Made by a program: the position numbers and the translations under genes
The notes under the pieces: model-generated
Databases searched by the model: none
What the model was told of the DNA's origin: nothing
What the model saw: the letters and a program-made list of their open reading frames with translations, nothing else
Source of the DNA: Lysobacter oculi
Lineage (GTDB): Bacteria > Pseudomonadota > Gammaproteobacteria > Xanthomonadales > Xanthomonadaceae
Direction: 5' to 3'
Assembly (NCBI RefSeq): GCF_003293695.1
Contig: NZ_CP029556.1
Location: 2,118,001-2,182,000 of the forward strand
Length of the DNA stretch: 64,000 nucleotides
Part shown: positions 31,892 to 41,241 of the stretch, one piece after another
Position numbering within the stretch: the first letter of the stretch is position 1
Layout: each line of letters opens with the position of its first letter

Positions 31892-34651
31892 TCAGTGCGC
31901 CTCGTCCCAGTTTTCTCCGATGCCGCCGTCCACCAGCAGCGGCACGCGCAGTTCGGCGGCGGCCGACATCCGTTGTTTCGCCTCGGCCATCAGCTCCGGC
32001 ACGAAGGCTTCATCGGCCTCGAACACCAGTTCGTCGTGGACCTGCAGGATCATCCGCGCCCGGGCGGCGTGACCGGCCAGCCAGCCGTCGAGCGAGATCA
32101 TCGCCCGCTTGATGATGTCGGCGGCGGTGCCCTGCATCGGCGCGTTGATCGCCGCGCGTTCGGCGCCGGCGCGCTGTCCCTGGTTGCGCGAGTGGATGTA
32201 CGGCAGATACAGGCGGCGGCCGAACACCGTTTCGACGAAACCCTGCCCGCGCGCCTGTTCGCGGGTGCGCTCCATGTAGTCGCGCACGCCCGGATAGCGG
32301 CTGAAATACAGCGCGATGTAGTCCTGCGCCTCGCCGCGCGGGATGCCGAGCTGCTTGGCCAGCCCGAACGCGCTCATGCCGTACATCAGGCCGAAGTTGA
32401 TCGCCTTGGCGGCGCGGCGTTCGTTCGGCGTGACCTCGTCGATGGGGCGGCCGAACACTTCCGCCGCGGTCGCGCGGTGCACGTCGGCGCCGGATTCGAA
32501 CGCCGCCAGCAGCGCCGGATCGCCCGACAGGTGGGCCATGATCCGCAGCTCGATCTGCGAGTAGTCGCAGGCCACCAGCTTGCGGCCCGGCGGCGCGATG
32601 AAGGCGCGGCGGATGCGGCGGCCGTCCGGCGTGCGGATCGGGATGTTCTGCAGGTTGGGATCGCTCGACGCCAGCCGCCCGGTCGCGGCACCGGCCTGGT
32701 GGTAGCTGGTGTGCACGCGGCCGGTATCGGGGTTGACCATCTCCGGCAGCTTGTCGGTATAGGTGCTGCGCAGCTTGGCCAGCCCGCGGTACTCCAGGAT
32801 CACCCGCGGCAGCTCGTGCAGGTCGGCGATCGCCTCCAGCGCCTCCTCGTTGGTGGATGGCGCGCCGCCCGGCGTCTTCACCAACGCCGGCAGTTTCAGT
32901 TCATCGAACAGCAGCGCACCGAGCTGCTTGGGCGAATCCAGATTGAGCGTGCGCCCGGCCAGTTCGGTCGCCTGCTGCTGCGCAGCGAGCATGCGCTTGC
33001 CGAGGTCGGCGGACTGGCGGCGCAGTTCGTCGGCATCGATCAGCACGCCGTTGGCCTCGATGCGTTCGAGCACCGGCACCAGCGGCATCTCGATGTCGCG
33101 GTAGATGCCTTCCAGCCCCGGCTCGGCCGCCAGCCTGGGTTGTTGCACGCGGTCGAGGCGCAGGGTGATGTCGGCGTCCTCGGCGGCGTAGCGGGTGGCG
33201 TCGTCGAGGGCGACGGCGGCGAACGGGATCTGCTTCGCGCCTTTTCCGGCCACCGCGCTGTAGGGAATGGTGTCGATGCCGAGCAGCCGCTTCGCCTGCG
33301 AATCCATGTCGTGGCGCTGGCTGGAATCCAGCACGAAGCTCTGCAGCATGGTGTCGTCGGCATAGCCCTGCACGTCGATGCCGTGGCGGCGCATCACGTG
33401 CAGGTCGTACTTGCCGTGCTGCCCGATCTTGCCCTTGGCCGGATCGGTCAGGGCGGGGCGCAGCGCCTCCAGCACGTCATCCATCGGCAATTGCGCGGGC
33501 ACGCCCGGATAGTCGTGCGCCAGCGGGATGTAGCAGGCGTGGCCGGTCTCCACGCACAGGCTCAGGCCGACCAGGTTCGCGCGCATCGGATCCAGGCTGT
33601 CGGTCTCGGTGTCGAAGGCGAAGCGCGGGGCGGCATCGAGCCGCGCGATCCACGCATCCAGCTGCTCGCGGCTCAGCACGGTTTCGTATTCGCCGGGCAC
33701 GGCCAGCGCGGGATCGAGATCATGGCCGCCTTCAACCACCGGCGCGGCGACGAAGCCACGCGCGGGCGCAGGCGTCTTCGCATCGAACAGGCCTTCGCCC
33801 ACCGCGCCGCCGTCGAGTTCCTTCAGCGCCTGGTTGAAACCGTAGCGCGCGTACAGCGTGCGCAGAGCATCGGTATCGCGTGCGCGCATCGCCAATGCGT
33901 CATAGCCCTGCGGCAGCGCGAGGTCGGTGCGGATCGTGGCCAGCTCGCGGTTCAACGGCAGCCGCTGCAATACCGCTCGCAGGTTGTCGCCGACCTTGCC
34001 CTTGATCGCGTCGGCATGTTCGATGACGCCATCCAGCGAGCCGTATTCGCCCAGCCATTTCGCCGCGGTCTTGGGCCCGCATTTGTCGACGCCGGGAATG
34101 TTGTCGACCTTGTCGCCGACCAGCGACAGGTAATCGACGATGCGCGAAGGCGGCACGCCGAATTTCTCGATCACCGCCTCGTCGCTGTCGAGGTGGCTGC
34201 CGCTCATCGTGTTGACCAGGCTGACGCGCTCGCGCACCAGCTGCGCCATGTCCTTGTCGCCGGTCGATACCACCACGTCCACGCCGGCGTTGGCGGCGGC
34301 CAGTGCCAGCGTGCCGATGACATCGTCGGCTTCCACGCCGGATTCGCGCAGGATCGGCAGGCCGAGCGCGGACACGATCGCCATCAGCGGCTCGACCTGC
34401 GCACGCAGGTCGTCGGGCATCGGCGGGCGGTTGGCCTTGTATTCGGGGTCGATGTCGTCGCGGAAGGTGGGCCCGCTGGCGTCCATCACGAAGGCGATGT
34501 AATCCGGCGCTTCCTTCAGGTGCGCGCGCAGCATGTTGACCACGCCGAACAAGGCGCCGGTCGGTTCGCCGGCCGCATTGGTCAGCGGCGGCAGCGCGTG
34601 GAAGGCGCGGTAAAGATAGGAGGAGCCGTCGATCAGCACGAGTTTCTTCAT
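31892..34651 (-). CDS. polA: DNA polymerase I
   Basis: A 919-residue repair and Okazaki-fragment polymerase. The 5' nuclease domain starts MKKLVLIDGSSYLYRAFHALPP and spans about 300 residues. The 3'-5' exonuclease domain begins FAFDTETDSLDP with the DxE metal ligands intact, so proofreading should be active. The polymerase domain has DYSQIELRIMAHLSGD (motif A), RRAAKAINFGLMYGMSAFGLA (motif B) and LQVHDELVFE (motif C). Length is normal. It is divergent from the DUF2782 gene. Confidence 0.97.
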   Translation of the reverse strand: MKKLVLIDGSSYLYRAFHALPPLTNAAGEPTGALFGVVNMLRAHLKEAPDYIAFVMDASGPTFRDDIDPEYKANRPPMPDDLRAQVEPLMAIVSALGLPILRESGVEADDVIGTLALAAANAGVDVVVSTGDKDMAQLVRERVSLVNTMSGSHLDSDEAVIEKFGVPPSRIVDYLSLVGDKVDNIPGVDKCGPKTAAKWLGEYGSLDGVIEHADAIKGKVGDNLRAVLQRLPLNRELATIRTDLALPQGYDALAMRARDTDALRTLYARYGFNQALKELDGGAVGEGLFDAKTPAPARGFVAAPVVEGGHDLDPALAVPGEYETVLSREQLDAWIARLDAAPRFAFDTETDSLDPMRANLVGLSLCVETGHACYIPLAHDYPGVPAQLPMDDVLEALRPALTDPAKGKIGQHGKYDLHVMRRHGIDVQGYADDTMLQSFVLDSSQRHDMDSQAKRLLGIDTIPYSAVAGKGAKQIPFAAVALDDATRYAAEDADITLRLDRVQQPRLAAEPGLEGIYRDIEMPLVPVLERIEANGVLIDADELRRQSADLGKRMLAAQQQATELAGRTLNLDSPKQLGALLFDELKLPALVKTPGGAPSTNEEALEAIADLHELPRVILEYRGLAKLRSTYTDKLPEMVNPDTGRVHTSYHQAGAATGRLASSDPNLQNIPIRTPDGRRIRRAFIAPPGRKLVACDYSQIELRIMAHLSGDPALLAAFESGADVHRATAAEVFGRPIDEVTPNERRAAKAINFGLMYGMSAFGLAKQLGIPRGEAQDYIALYFSRYPGVRDYMERTREQARGQGFVETVFGRRLYLPYIHSRNQGQRAGAERAAINAPMQGTAADIIKRAMISLDGWLAGHAARARMILQVHDELVFEADEAFVPELMAEAKQRMSAAAELRVPLLVDGGIGENWDEAH

Positions 34652-34726
34652 GCCGCGATTCTAGGCGTGTGCGTCGATGGCTGCCCGGTGCTGTAATGCC
34701 GGTGACGCATCAGCGGAGGCGAAGAC

Positions 34727-34999
34727 ATGGACACGCGGACGATCACGATGCTGCTCGCATTGCTGCTGGCCGGCTGCGCAAGCCATGCGCCGGCCGTGCC
34801 CGACAACGCGGACCGCGCGGTGCGCACTGAAGCCAATGGCGATGTCATCGAGGAATTCCGCGTCGGCGGCGTGCTGCGCATGGTCAAGGTGACGCCGCAT
34901 ATCGGCGTGCCGTACTACCTCGTCGACCGCAACGGCGATGGCCGCCTCGAAGCGCATGGCGAAGCACCCGGCGTGTACTTCAAGCTCTACAGCTGGTGA
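34727..34999 (+). CDS. DUF2782-type small lipoprotein next to polA
   Basis: A 90-residue protein with a lipoprotein signal (lipobox LAGC, Cys17). The mature part matches the DUF2782 pattern: TEANGDVIEEFRVGGVLRMVKVTPHIGVPYYLVD, then an EF-hand-like D-R-N-G-D-G-R loop and YFKLYSW at the end. Members are commonly encoded divergently from polA in gammaproteobacteria. The function is unknown. The acidic loop could bind a cation, but that is a guess. Confidence 0.85.
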   Translation: MDTRTITMLLALLLAGCASHAPAVPDNADRAVRTEANGDVIEEFRVGGVLRMVKVTPHIGVPYYLVDRNGDGRLEAHGEAPGVYFKLYSW

Positions 35000-35139
35000 T
35001 CGCGCGTGATGACGATGCGCATGAAACCGCATCGCGCATGAACCGTTAAGCGCCTTCACCTACGCACAACTTTTTTTCCACGCATCCGCGACGCACGCAT
35101 CGCCAGAGTGGCTGGACCCCCACAGCTGGAGTACGTGAG

Positions 35140-35916
35140 ATGACGAACAACGAAACCCGCGACATGAACCGCGATCCGATCACCGGCGAGCCGGGTTCTC
35201 ACCCGGTCGGCACGGGCGTCGGCGCGGCCGGTGGCGCCGCGGCGGGTGCGGTGGTCGGTTCGGTCTTCGGACCGATCGGTACCCTGATCGGCGGGGCCAT
35301 CGGCGCGGTCGCCGGAGGTGCCGCGGGCCATACCGTCGCCGAGAACGTCGACCCGACCGGTGAAGCCGATTACTGGCGCAGCACTTACAACAGCCGTCCG
35401 TACTACAACAGCCAGTACGACTACGACACCGACTACGCGCCGGCCTACGCCTACGGGAACACCGTGCGCAGCCAGTACGCCGGCCGCACCTGGGACGATT
35501 CGCTGGAAGCGGAAATCAAGCAGGGCTGGGAAGCCACCAAGGCCAAGTCGCGCCTGGGCTGGGAAGAAGCCAAGGCCGCCGTGCGCGATGCCTTCGACCG
35601 CAGCGACCGCACCTACCGCGCGTACGAAGCCACCGACAGGTACTACGCCGACAAGTACAACCAGGCCGACTACTACAAGGCCGACTACGCCTACGACACC
35701 GACTACCGCCCGGCCTATCGCTACGGCACGTTCGCGCGCAGCCAGAACCAGGGCCGCGAGTGGGATGACCGCCTGGAGAACGATCTGGAACGCGGCTGGG
35801 ACAAGGCCAAGGGTGCATCGAAGATGGCCTGGAACGATGCCAAGTACGCGGTGAAGGACGCTTGGCACGGTGTCGAGCGCGTGCTGCCGGGTGATGCCGA
35901 CGGCGACGGCCGCTGA
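35140..35916 (+). CDS. glycine-zipper protein with a duplicated Tyr/Asp-rich domain
   Basis: A 258-residue protein without a signal peptide. Residues about 20-65 form a glycine-zipper hydrophobic segment (GVGAAGGAAAGAVVGSVFGPIG, then IGGAIGAVAGGAAGH). After it, two copies of a 70-75-residue unit follow (about residues 83-158 and 170-245). Each has a Tyr/Asp-rich start (YDYDTDYAPAYAYG and YAYDTDYRPAYRYG), an RSQ motif, W-D-D, then an amphipathic helix with GW, KAK and W. No established function is known to me. An acidic ATG-proximal GGAG lies eight bases upstream, and a strong terminator follows. Confidence 0.8.
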   Translation: MTNNETRDMNRDPITGEPGSHPVGTGVGAAGGAAAGAVVGSVFGPIGTLIGGAIGAVAGGAAGHTVAENVDPTGEADYWRSTYNSRPYYNSQYDYDTDYAPAYAYGNTVRSQYAGRTWDDSLEAEIKQGWEATKAKSRLGWEEAKAAVRDAFDRSDRTYRAYEATDRYYADKYNQADYYKADYAYDTDYRPAYRYGTFARSQNQGREWDDRLENDLERGWDKAKGASKMAWNDAKYAVKDAWHGVERVLPGDADGDGR

Positions 35917-35965
35917 GTCGATCCGCACGGATGGAACATCGGCAGGGACGCCGCATCCCGATATG

Positions 35966-35995
35966 CCAAGGGCCGCGAAAGCGGCCCTTGTTTTT
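35966..35995 (+). terminator. rho-independent terminator
   Basis: A 10-bp perfect stem, CAAGGGCCGC and GCGGCCCTTG, with a GAAA tetraloop, followed by six T. It ends the transcript of the glycine-zipper gene. Confidence 0.92.
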
Positions 35996-36014
35996 TCGAT
36001 GACGTGGCGAGGGG

Positions 36015-36245
36015 TCAGACGCGGTCGTCGAGTCCCTTGACGCCGGCATGGCGCGCGCAATGCGCGCAGCAGTAGAAGACGCCGTCCGCTTCCATGCCGT
36101 GGCCGATGACGCGGCATTGGCAGTGCGCGCAGATCGGGGCCATGGCATGGATCGCGCATTCGAAGGAATCGAAGGTGCCGCGCTTGCCGTTCATCTCGAT
36201 GGTGAACGCCTTGTCGTAGTCGTTGCCGCAGACATCGCATTTCAT
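36015..36245 (-). CDS. small Cys-rich metal-binding protein
   Basis: A 76-residue protein with nine cysteines. The N-terminal half has CDVC (C3, C6) and FDSFECAIHA, like a treble-clef or zinc ribbon. The C-terminal half has CAHCQC, V-I-G-H-G, then FYCCAHCARHAG, the pattern of bacterial metallothioneins of the SmtA type. The start at 36245 (MKCDVCGNDYDK) was chosen because upstream codons are unconserved. It likely binds zinc; the role is unknown. It faces the glycine-zipper gene and follows uvrD on the same strand. Confidence 0.8.
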   Translation of the reverse strand: MKCDVCGNDYDKAFTIEMNGKRGTFDSFECAIHAMAPICAHCQCRVIGHGMEADGVFYCCAHCARHAGVKGLDDRV

Positions 36246-36309
36246 CGCCGTGCTCCGCTGTGGGAAGCCCCGAGCCTGCACCGGCACCTGCCACGGGCCG
36301 GTGAACGCG

Positions 36310-38484
36310 TCAGGCCGGTTGCAGGTTGGCGTAGGCCAGCACCAGCCACTTGCTGCCCACATCGTCGAAGTTCACCTGCACGCGTGCATGCGCGCCATTG
36401 CCTTCGATGTCGGTCACCGTACCCAGCCCGAAGCTCGCGTGCCGCACATTGCTGCCGAGCGCGATGCCGGGGGTTTCGATCGGCGCATGGCCGAAGCTGC
36501 GGCGCTGCGGCGAGAGATACGGCCGCGCCACCTTCACCTTGGGCCGGATCTCGTTAAGCAGCGCGTGCGGGATCTCGCGCAGGAAGCGCGATGGCAGGCC
36601 GATCATGTCCTGGCCGTGCAGGCGTCGCGTCTCCGCATGCGAGAGCACAAGCTTCTGCCGCGCGCGGGTGATGCCGACATAGGCGAGGCGACGTTCTTCC
36701 TCCAGCCGCCCGCTTTCCTCCACGCTGCGCGCATTCGGGAACAGGCCTTCCTCCAGCCCGGCCAGGAACACCAGCGGAAACTCCAGGCCCTTCGCGCTGT
36801 GCAGGGTCATCAGCTGCACGCCGTCGTCGCCGGCCTGCGCCTGGCCTTCGCCGGCTTCGAGCGCGGCATAGGCGAGGAAGGCGACCAGTTCCGACAGCTG
36901 CGCGGATTCCTCGTCGTCGCCGCGCGAGAAACGCGAAGCCACGCTCACCAGCTCGTCCAGGTTGTCGGTGCGCGAGTCGATGCTGCCCTTCGATTCGCGC
37001 TCGTAATGCGCGCGCAGGCCGGAACGCACCAGCACATGGTCGATCTTGTCCTGCAGCGACAGCTCGACGCATTCCTCCGCCAGCTGCTCGATCAGCGCGA
37101 CGAAACCGGCCAGCGCATTGCGCGCACGCGCGTTGAGCGTGTCACCGTCGATCGCCTGGCGCGCCGCTTCCCACAGCGGCACGCCCGCACCGCGCGCGAC
37201 CTGGCGCACTTCGTCCAGCGTGCGCTCGCCGATGCCGCGCGTCGGCGTGTTGACCGCGCGCTCGAACGCCGCGTCATCCACCCGCGACGCCATCAGGCGC
37301 AGATAGGCCAGGGTGTCCTTGATTTCCATGCGCTCGAAGAAGCGCATTCCGCCATATACGCGGTACGGGATCTGCGCGGCCAGCAGGTGCTCTTCGAAGG
37401 CGCGCGACTGTGCGTTGCTGCGGTAGAGGATCGCCGCCTCGCCCCAGCTGCCGCCCTCGTTCGACCACTGGCGGATGCGGTCGATGACGTAACGCGCCTC
37501 GTCGATCTCGTTGAAGGCGGCGTAGAGGTCGATGGGCTCGCCTTCGCCGGCCTCGGTCCACAGCTGCTTGCCGAGCCGTTCCGGATTGTGCGCGATCACC
37601 GCGTTGGCGGCATCGAGGATGTTCGATGTGGAGCGGTAGTTCTGCTCAAGCCGGATGGTGCGTGCGCCCGGGAAATCCTGCAGGAAGCGCTGCACGTTCT
37701 CGACCTTGGCGCCGCGCCAGCCGTAGATGGCCTGGTCGTCGTCGCCGACCACGAAGACGCGGCCGGTGTCGCCGGCCAGCAGGCGCACGAAGCCGTACTG
37801 GATCGCGTTGGTGTCCTGGAATTCGTCGATCAGCAGATGGCCGAAACGCTGGCGGTAATGCGCGAGAAGCGCCGGCGTGTCGCGCAGCAATTCATGTGCG
37901 CGCAGCAGGATTTCGGCGAAATCGACCAGGCCGGCGTTGTCGCAACGCTCCTGGTAGAGCGTGTAGCTCTTCAGCATCACCTCGCCCCACTCGTCGCCGC
38001 TGGGCTGGATGTGCTGCGGGCGCCGGCCTTCGTCCTTCTGCGCGTTGATCCACCACATGATCTGCTTGGGCGGGAAGCGCGCCTCGTCGAACTCCAGCTG
38101 CTGCACCACGCGCTTGACCATGCGCAGCTGGTCGTCGCTGTCGAGGATCTGGAAGCCTTCGGGCAGTTTCGCGTCCTGCCAGTGCAGGCGCAGCAGGCGA
38201 TGGGCGAGGCCGTGGAAGGTGCCGATCCACATCCCGCGCGCACCGTGCCGCAGCAGCGCGTCGGCGCGATGGCGCATCTCGCCCGCGGCCTTGTTGGTGA
38301 AGGTGACCGCGAAGATGCCGTGCGCCGGCACGCCGTGGACTTCGTTGAGCCAGGCGATGCGGTGGGTCAACACGCGGGTCTTGCCGGAGCCGGCGCCGGC
38401 CAGCACCAGCAGGTGGCCGGGCTCGGCGGTGACGGCTTCGCGCTGGGCCGGGTTCAGGCCGTCGAGCAGGTGGGAAACATCCAT
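36310..38484 (-). CDS. uvrD: DNA helicase II (UvrD)
   Basis: A 724-residue superfamily 1A helicase for mismatch and excision repair. The start MDVSHLLDGLNPAQREAV is followed by Walker A LAGAGSGKTRVLTHR, motif Ia FTNKAAGEMRHR, DEXX-type motif HLLIDEFQDTNAIQY, motif III VGDDDQAIYGWRGA, motif IV/V regions and VTLHSAKGLEF-like (MTLHSAKGLEFPLVF). The C-terminal SFGLGTVTDIEGNG...VNFDDVGSKWLVLAYANL is the Tudor-like domain of UvrD and PcrA, which sets it apart from Rep. Confidence 0.95.
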   Translation of the reverse strand: MDVSHLLDGLNPAQREAVTAEPGHLLVLAGAGSGKTRVLTHRIAWLNEVHGVPAHGIFAVTFTNKAAGEMRHRADALLRHGARGMWIGTFHGLAHRLLRLHWQDAKLPEGFQILDSDDQLRMVKRVVQQLEFDEARFPPKQIMWWINAQKDEGRRPQHIQPSGDEWGEVMLKSYTLYQERCDNAGLVDFAEILLRAHELLRDTPALLAHYRQRFGHLLIDEFQDTNAIQYGFVRLLAGDTGRVFVVGDDDQAIYGWRGAKVENVQRFLQDFPGARTIRLEQNYRSTSNILDAANAVIAHNPERLGKQLWTEAGEGEPIDLYAAFNEIDEARYVIDRIRQWSNEGGSWGEAAILYRSNAQSRAFEEHLLAAQIPYRVYGGMRFFERMEIKDTLAYLRLMASRVDDAAFERAVNTPTRGIGERTLDEVRQVARGAGVPLWEAARQAIDGDTLNARARNALAGFVALIEQLAEECVELSLQDKIDHVLVRSGLRAHYERESKGSIDSRTDNLDELVSVASRFSRGDDEESAQLSELVAFLAYAALEAGEGQAQAGDDGVQLMTLHSAKGLEFPLVFLAGLEEGLFPNARSVEESGRLEEERRLAYVGITRARQKLVLSHAETRRLHGQDMIGLPSRFLREIPHALLNEIRPKVKVARPYLSPQRRSFGHAPIETPGIALGSNVRHASFGLGTVTDIEGNGAHARVQVNFDDVGSKWLVLAYANLQPA

Positions 38485-38530
38485 CCGCGCATTTTACGCG
38501 GCGTGGCGCGGGTGGCCCCGCGCGGCTGCG

Positions 38531-39094
38531 TCAGTGGGCGAGTTCGCGCTTGCTGGCGGCTGCGGTCATCAGGCGGTCGGTCCAGGCGATGCCGATGGCC
38601 GAGAGGATGAAGACGCAGTGGATGATGGTCTGCCACATCACGCCCTGCGTCGTGTAGGTCGCGCCGGCCGCGCCCAGGTTGCCGATGGCGATGAAGGTCT
38701 TGAGCAGATGGATGGAGGAGATGCCGATGATCGCCATCGCCAGTTTGACCTTGAGCACGCTGGCGTTGACGTGGCTGAGCCATTCCGGCTGGTCCGGGTG
38801 GTCTTCGAGCCGCAGGCGCGAGACGAAGGTCTCGTAGCCGCCGACGATCACCATCACCAGCAGGTTGGAGATCATCACCACGTCGATCAGGCCGAGCACC
38901 GCGAGCATGATCAGCTGCTCGGTCATCTCCGTGGCATGGCTGATCAGGTGCCAGAGTTCCTTCATGAAAAGGAACACGTAGACGATCTGCGCGACGATCA
39001 ACCCCAGGTACAGCGGCAGCTGCAGCCAGCGCGAGGCGAAGATCAGGCGCGGCAGCGGGTTGAGCGGACGGCGGGAGACGGGGGCGTTGGACAT
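38531..39094 (-). CDS. TIGR00645/UPF0114 family membrane protein (YqhA-like)
   Basis: A 187-residue membrane protein of the UPF0114 family. It starts with a basic segment ([24 protein letters not shown]) and has four predicted helices; the family pattern is clear in [19 protein letters not shown] and [22 protein letters not shown]. The function of the family is not established. It ends 47 bases before uvrD begins on the same strand. Confidence 0.9.
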   Translation of the reverse strand: MSNAPVSRRPLNPLPRLIFASRWLQLPLYLGLIVAQIVYVFLFMKELWHLISHATEMTEQLIMLAVLGLIDVVMISNLLVMVIVGGYETFVSRLRLEDHPDQPEWLSHVNASVLKVKLAMAIIGISSIHLLKTFIAIGNLGAAGATYTTQGVMWQTIIHCVFILSAIGIAWTDRLMTAAASKRELAH

Positions 39095-39169
39095 GGGGTC
39101 GGGCGCGGGTAAAAGAGCGGGCAGGGTAACGATGCGGCGTGGAAAATCAAACCGCGCCCGTCAGCGGAT

Positions 39170-40681
39170 TCAGCCGCGCGGCGTCGCCGCCAGCCCCTGC
39201 CGCAGCAACAGCATGGTGGCTTCGGCATCTTCCAGGTCGTCGCGGTCCCAGGGCCGGGCCTGGCCGTGGACGGTCTCGCGCCAGGTGTTGAAGCTGCGCC
39301 GTGGCGCCATCCGCACGCCGTCATCGGTCGTCACCAGATGCTTGACCGGCTCGCCGGCCCATTCGACATCGGCCACCTGTTCGCGGCGCAACAGCAGCAC
39401 CGCGTGGTCGTCATCCAGCCGCATCGCCAGCACGCCGGCATAGCGCAGGTCGGCGCCGTCGAGCCAGTCGGCGGCGATGTGGGTGGCCATCACCTCACGG
39501 TCGGGCCGCCGTGCAAGCCAGGCGCGCGCGGCATCGAGGGTGGCGTCATCGACCGGTTCGCCCTCGCGCACGTCGCCGGCGGCGGCCAGCAGCACCGCGG
39601 CATTGGCCGGCATCATGTCGCGCAGATCGGCGAGCTGGTGCGCGATGGTGACGGCCGGCGCATCGCCGTCCATGAAGGCGCGCACCATCGCGGTGCGGAT
39701 GGCGCGGCCGCGGATCTTGCGGGCCACGGTGCGCAGGTGTTCGCTGGCGCTGACCCGCAGCGAATAGAACATGCCCAGCAGGTCGGCGGCGGTGCGGTGG
39801 CGTGGCGGCAGCTGGCGCGGCGTGCGGTGGTGGCAGGCGACCAGCCCCCAGAGCCGGCCATCGACGATGATCGAGATCGACATCGACGCCGCCATGCCCA
39901 TGTTGCGCATGTATTCCAGATGCACCGGCGAGACGCTGCGCAGGCCGTGGCGCGAGAGGTCGAGTGGCGTGCCGTCGGGATTGAGCGCGGGCACGATCGG
40001 CACCGGCCGGTAATCGGTATCGGCGATGACGCGCACGCGGTTGCGCAGGTAGAGCGCGCGTGCCTGCGGCGGGATGTCGGAAGCCGGGTAACGCAGGCCC
40101 AGGCAGGACTGAACGCCCTCCGCCAGCGACTCGGCAATGACTTCGCCGGAGTCGTCGGGCAGGAAGCGGTAGACCATCACCCGGTCGAAGCCGGTGAGCC
40201 GGCGCACCTGCTCGGTCATCAGCGCGTGCAGCCGTGCGTCGTCGCCGGTTTCGGCGGTGATGCGGAAGATCATGTCGTGGACGAGTTCGGCGGCCGACAC
40301 CTGGGCGACGCGGGGCTGCGGTTCGATCTCCAGATGTGCGAGGCCCTGCGCCACGTGCACGCTGACATCGCAATACTGCGCACGCTCGCCGATGTTGACG
40401 CTGGCGATGTATTCGGCGGCCTGCGGTTCGGCCTCCGGCGAATAGTTGCCGAGCATCGGCACATCGAGATGGACGAAGTCCGCGATCGGCTGGCCGATGA
40501 TGTGTTCCGGCGCGATGCCGAACAGCGTGCGGCAGTTGTCGGAGACATGCCGGACCACGCCGGTCGCCAGGTCGCAGCTGACCAGGTAGCCATGGGGTTG
40601 GATGCCGCCGCTGAACTGGATCGGTTCGCTCGCGCAGGCGGCAAGCGCCTGCTCGATCTCGAGCCTGTTGTCGCTGGTCAT
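39170..40681 (-). CDS. bacteriophytochrome photosensory module without output domain
   Basis: A 503-residue red/far-red photoreceptor. The biliverdin-binding Cys is C16 in AACASEPIQFSGGIQPHG. The GAF domain has YPASDIPPQAR (D202), H254 before MRNMG and H284 in LVACHH, all at the expected places. The PHY tongue has PRRSFNTW with W-R-E-T-V-H-G. So the PAS-GAF-PHY core is complete. It ends within about 25 residues after the PHY tongue helix, with no histidine kinase, GGDEF or PAS9 output. The start at 40681 has AGGGGA seven bases upstream. It is the third gene after a peptidase and heme oxygenase. Confidence 0.92.
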   Translation of the reverse strand: MTSDNRLEIEQALAACASEPIQFSGGIQPHGYLVSCDLATGVVRHVSDNCRTLFGIAPEHIIGQPIADFVHLDVPMLGNYSPEAEPQAAEYIASVNIGERAQYCDVSVHVAQGLAHLEIEPQPRVAQVSAAELVHDMIFRITAETGDDARLHALMTEQVRRLTGFDRVMVYRFLPDDSGEVIAESLAEGVQSCLGLRYPASDIPPQARALYLRNRVRVIADTDYRPVPIVPALNPDGTPLDLSRHGLRSVSPVHLEYMRNMGMAASMSISIIVDGRLWGLVACHHRTPRQLPPRHRTAADLLGMFYSLRVSASEHLRTVARKIRGRAIRTAMVRAFMDGDAPAVTIAHQLADLRDMMPANAAVLLAAAGDVREGEPVDDATLDAARAWLARRPDREVMATHIAADWLDGADLRYAGVLAMRLDDDHAVLLLRREQVADVEWAGEPVKHLVTTDDGVRMAPRRSFNTWRETVHGQARPWDRDDLEDAEATMLLLRQGLAATPRG

Positions 40682-40697
40682 CGTGTTCCCCTGTGGC

Positions 40698-41237
40698 TCA
40701 TGCGTCGCCACCGAGGCACCGCGCCGCGAGGGCGAAGGTGTCGCAGGTCGTCTGGATCAGGCGCGCAAAGCCCGGGTCTGCGGGATCCTGCGATGCCAGT
40801 TGCTGCTTGAACTACGGCCATTGCGCGCCGCCCTGTTCCGCATGATAGGCGAGGAAGCGCGCGCCGCTTTCACGGTCGAAGCCGAGCGCCGTGGCCTGCC
40901 GAAGCAACAGCCGCGCGCCCATCGCCGAGCCTTCGATGACGTAACGCGCGCCGAGGCGTGTGGCGTCATCGTCGATGCGCGGTGCCTGTGGTGCAGCGAG
41001 CGGCGCCATACTCAATGCCGCCATGTCCGTTTCAAGCAGCATGCGGTGATGCGCGTAGGCCTGTGCGAGTCCGGCATCGGCATCCGCCAACGCCACCAGC
41101 AGCGCGTGCATGCCGCGCAGGTAACGGCGGTACGCGGTGACATCGTCCAGGCCATGCGGGAAGCAGCCGTCCACGCGCGCGTGGTCGTCGCGGGTGGCCT
41201 CGCGCAGCCGCGCGTGCGCCGGAGAGGTCGTGCTCAT
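40698..41237 (-). pseudogene. BphO-type heme oxygenase with an in-frame amber codon
   Basis: Encodes a heme oxygenase that would supply biliverdin to the phytochrome. The heme-ligand His is in TRDDHARVDG (H19), and GARYVIEGSAMGARLLLRQA is the family pattern. After residue 141 (...QGGAQWP) there is a TAG at 40812-40814. The same frame continues for 37 more codons (FKQQLASQDPADPGF...) to a TGA at 40698. This extension restores the normal size (about 178 residues) and ends 16 bases before the phytochrome ATG. So one codon change truncates the C-terminal helix. Whether the 141-residue form works is unknown. Confidence 0.85.
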
Positions 41238-41241
41238 CGCA

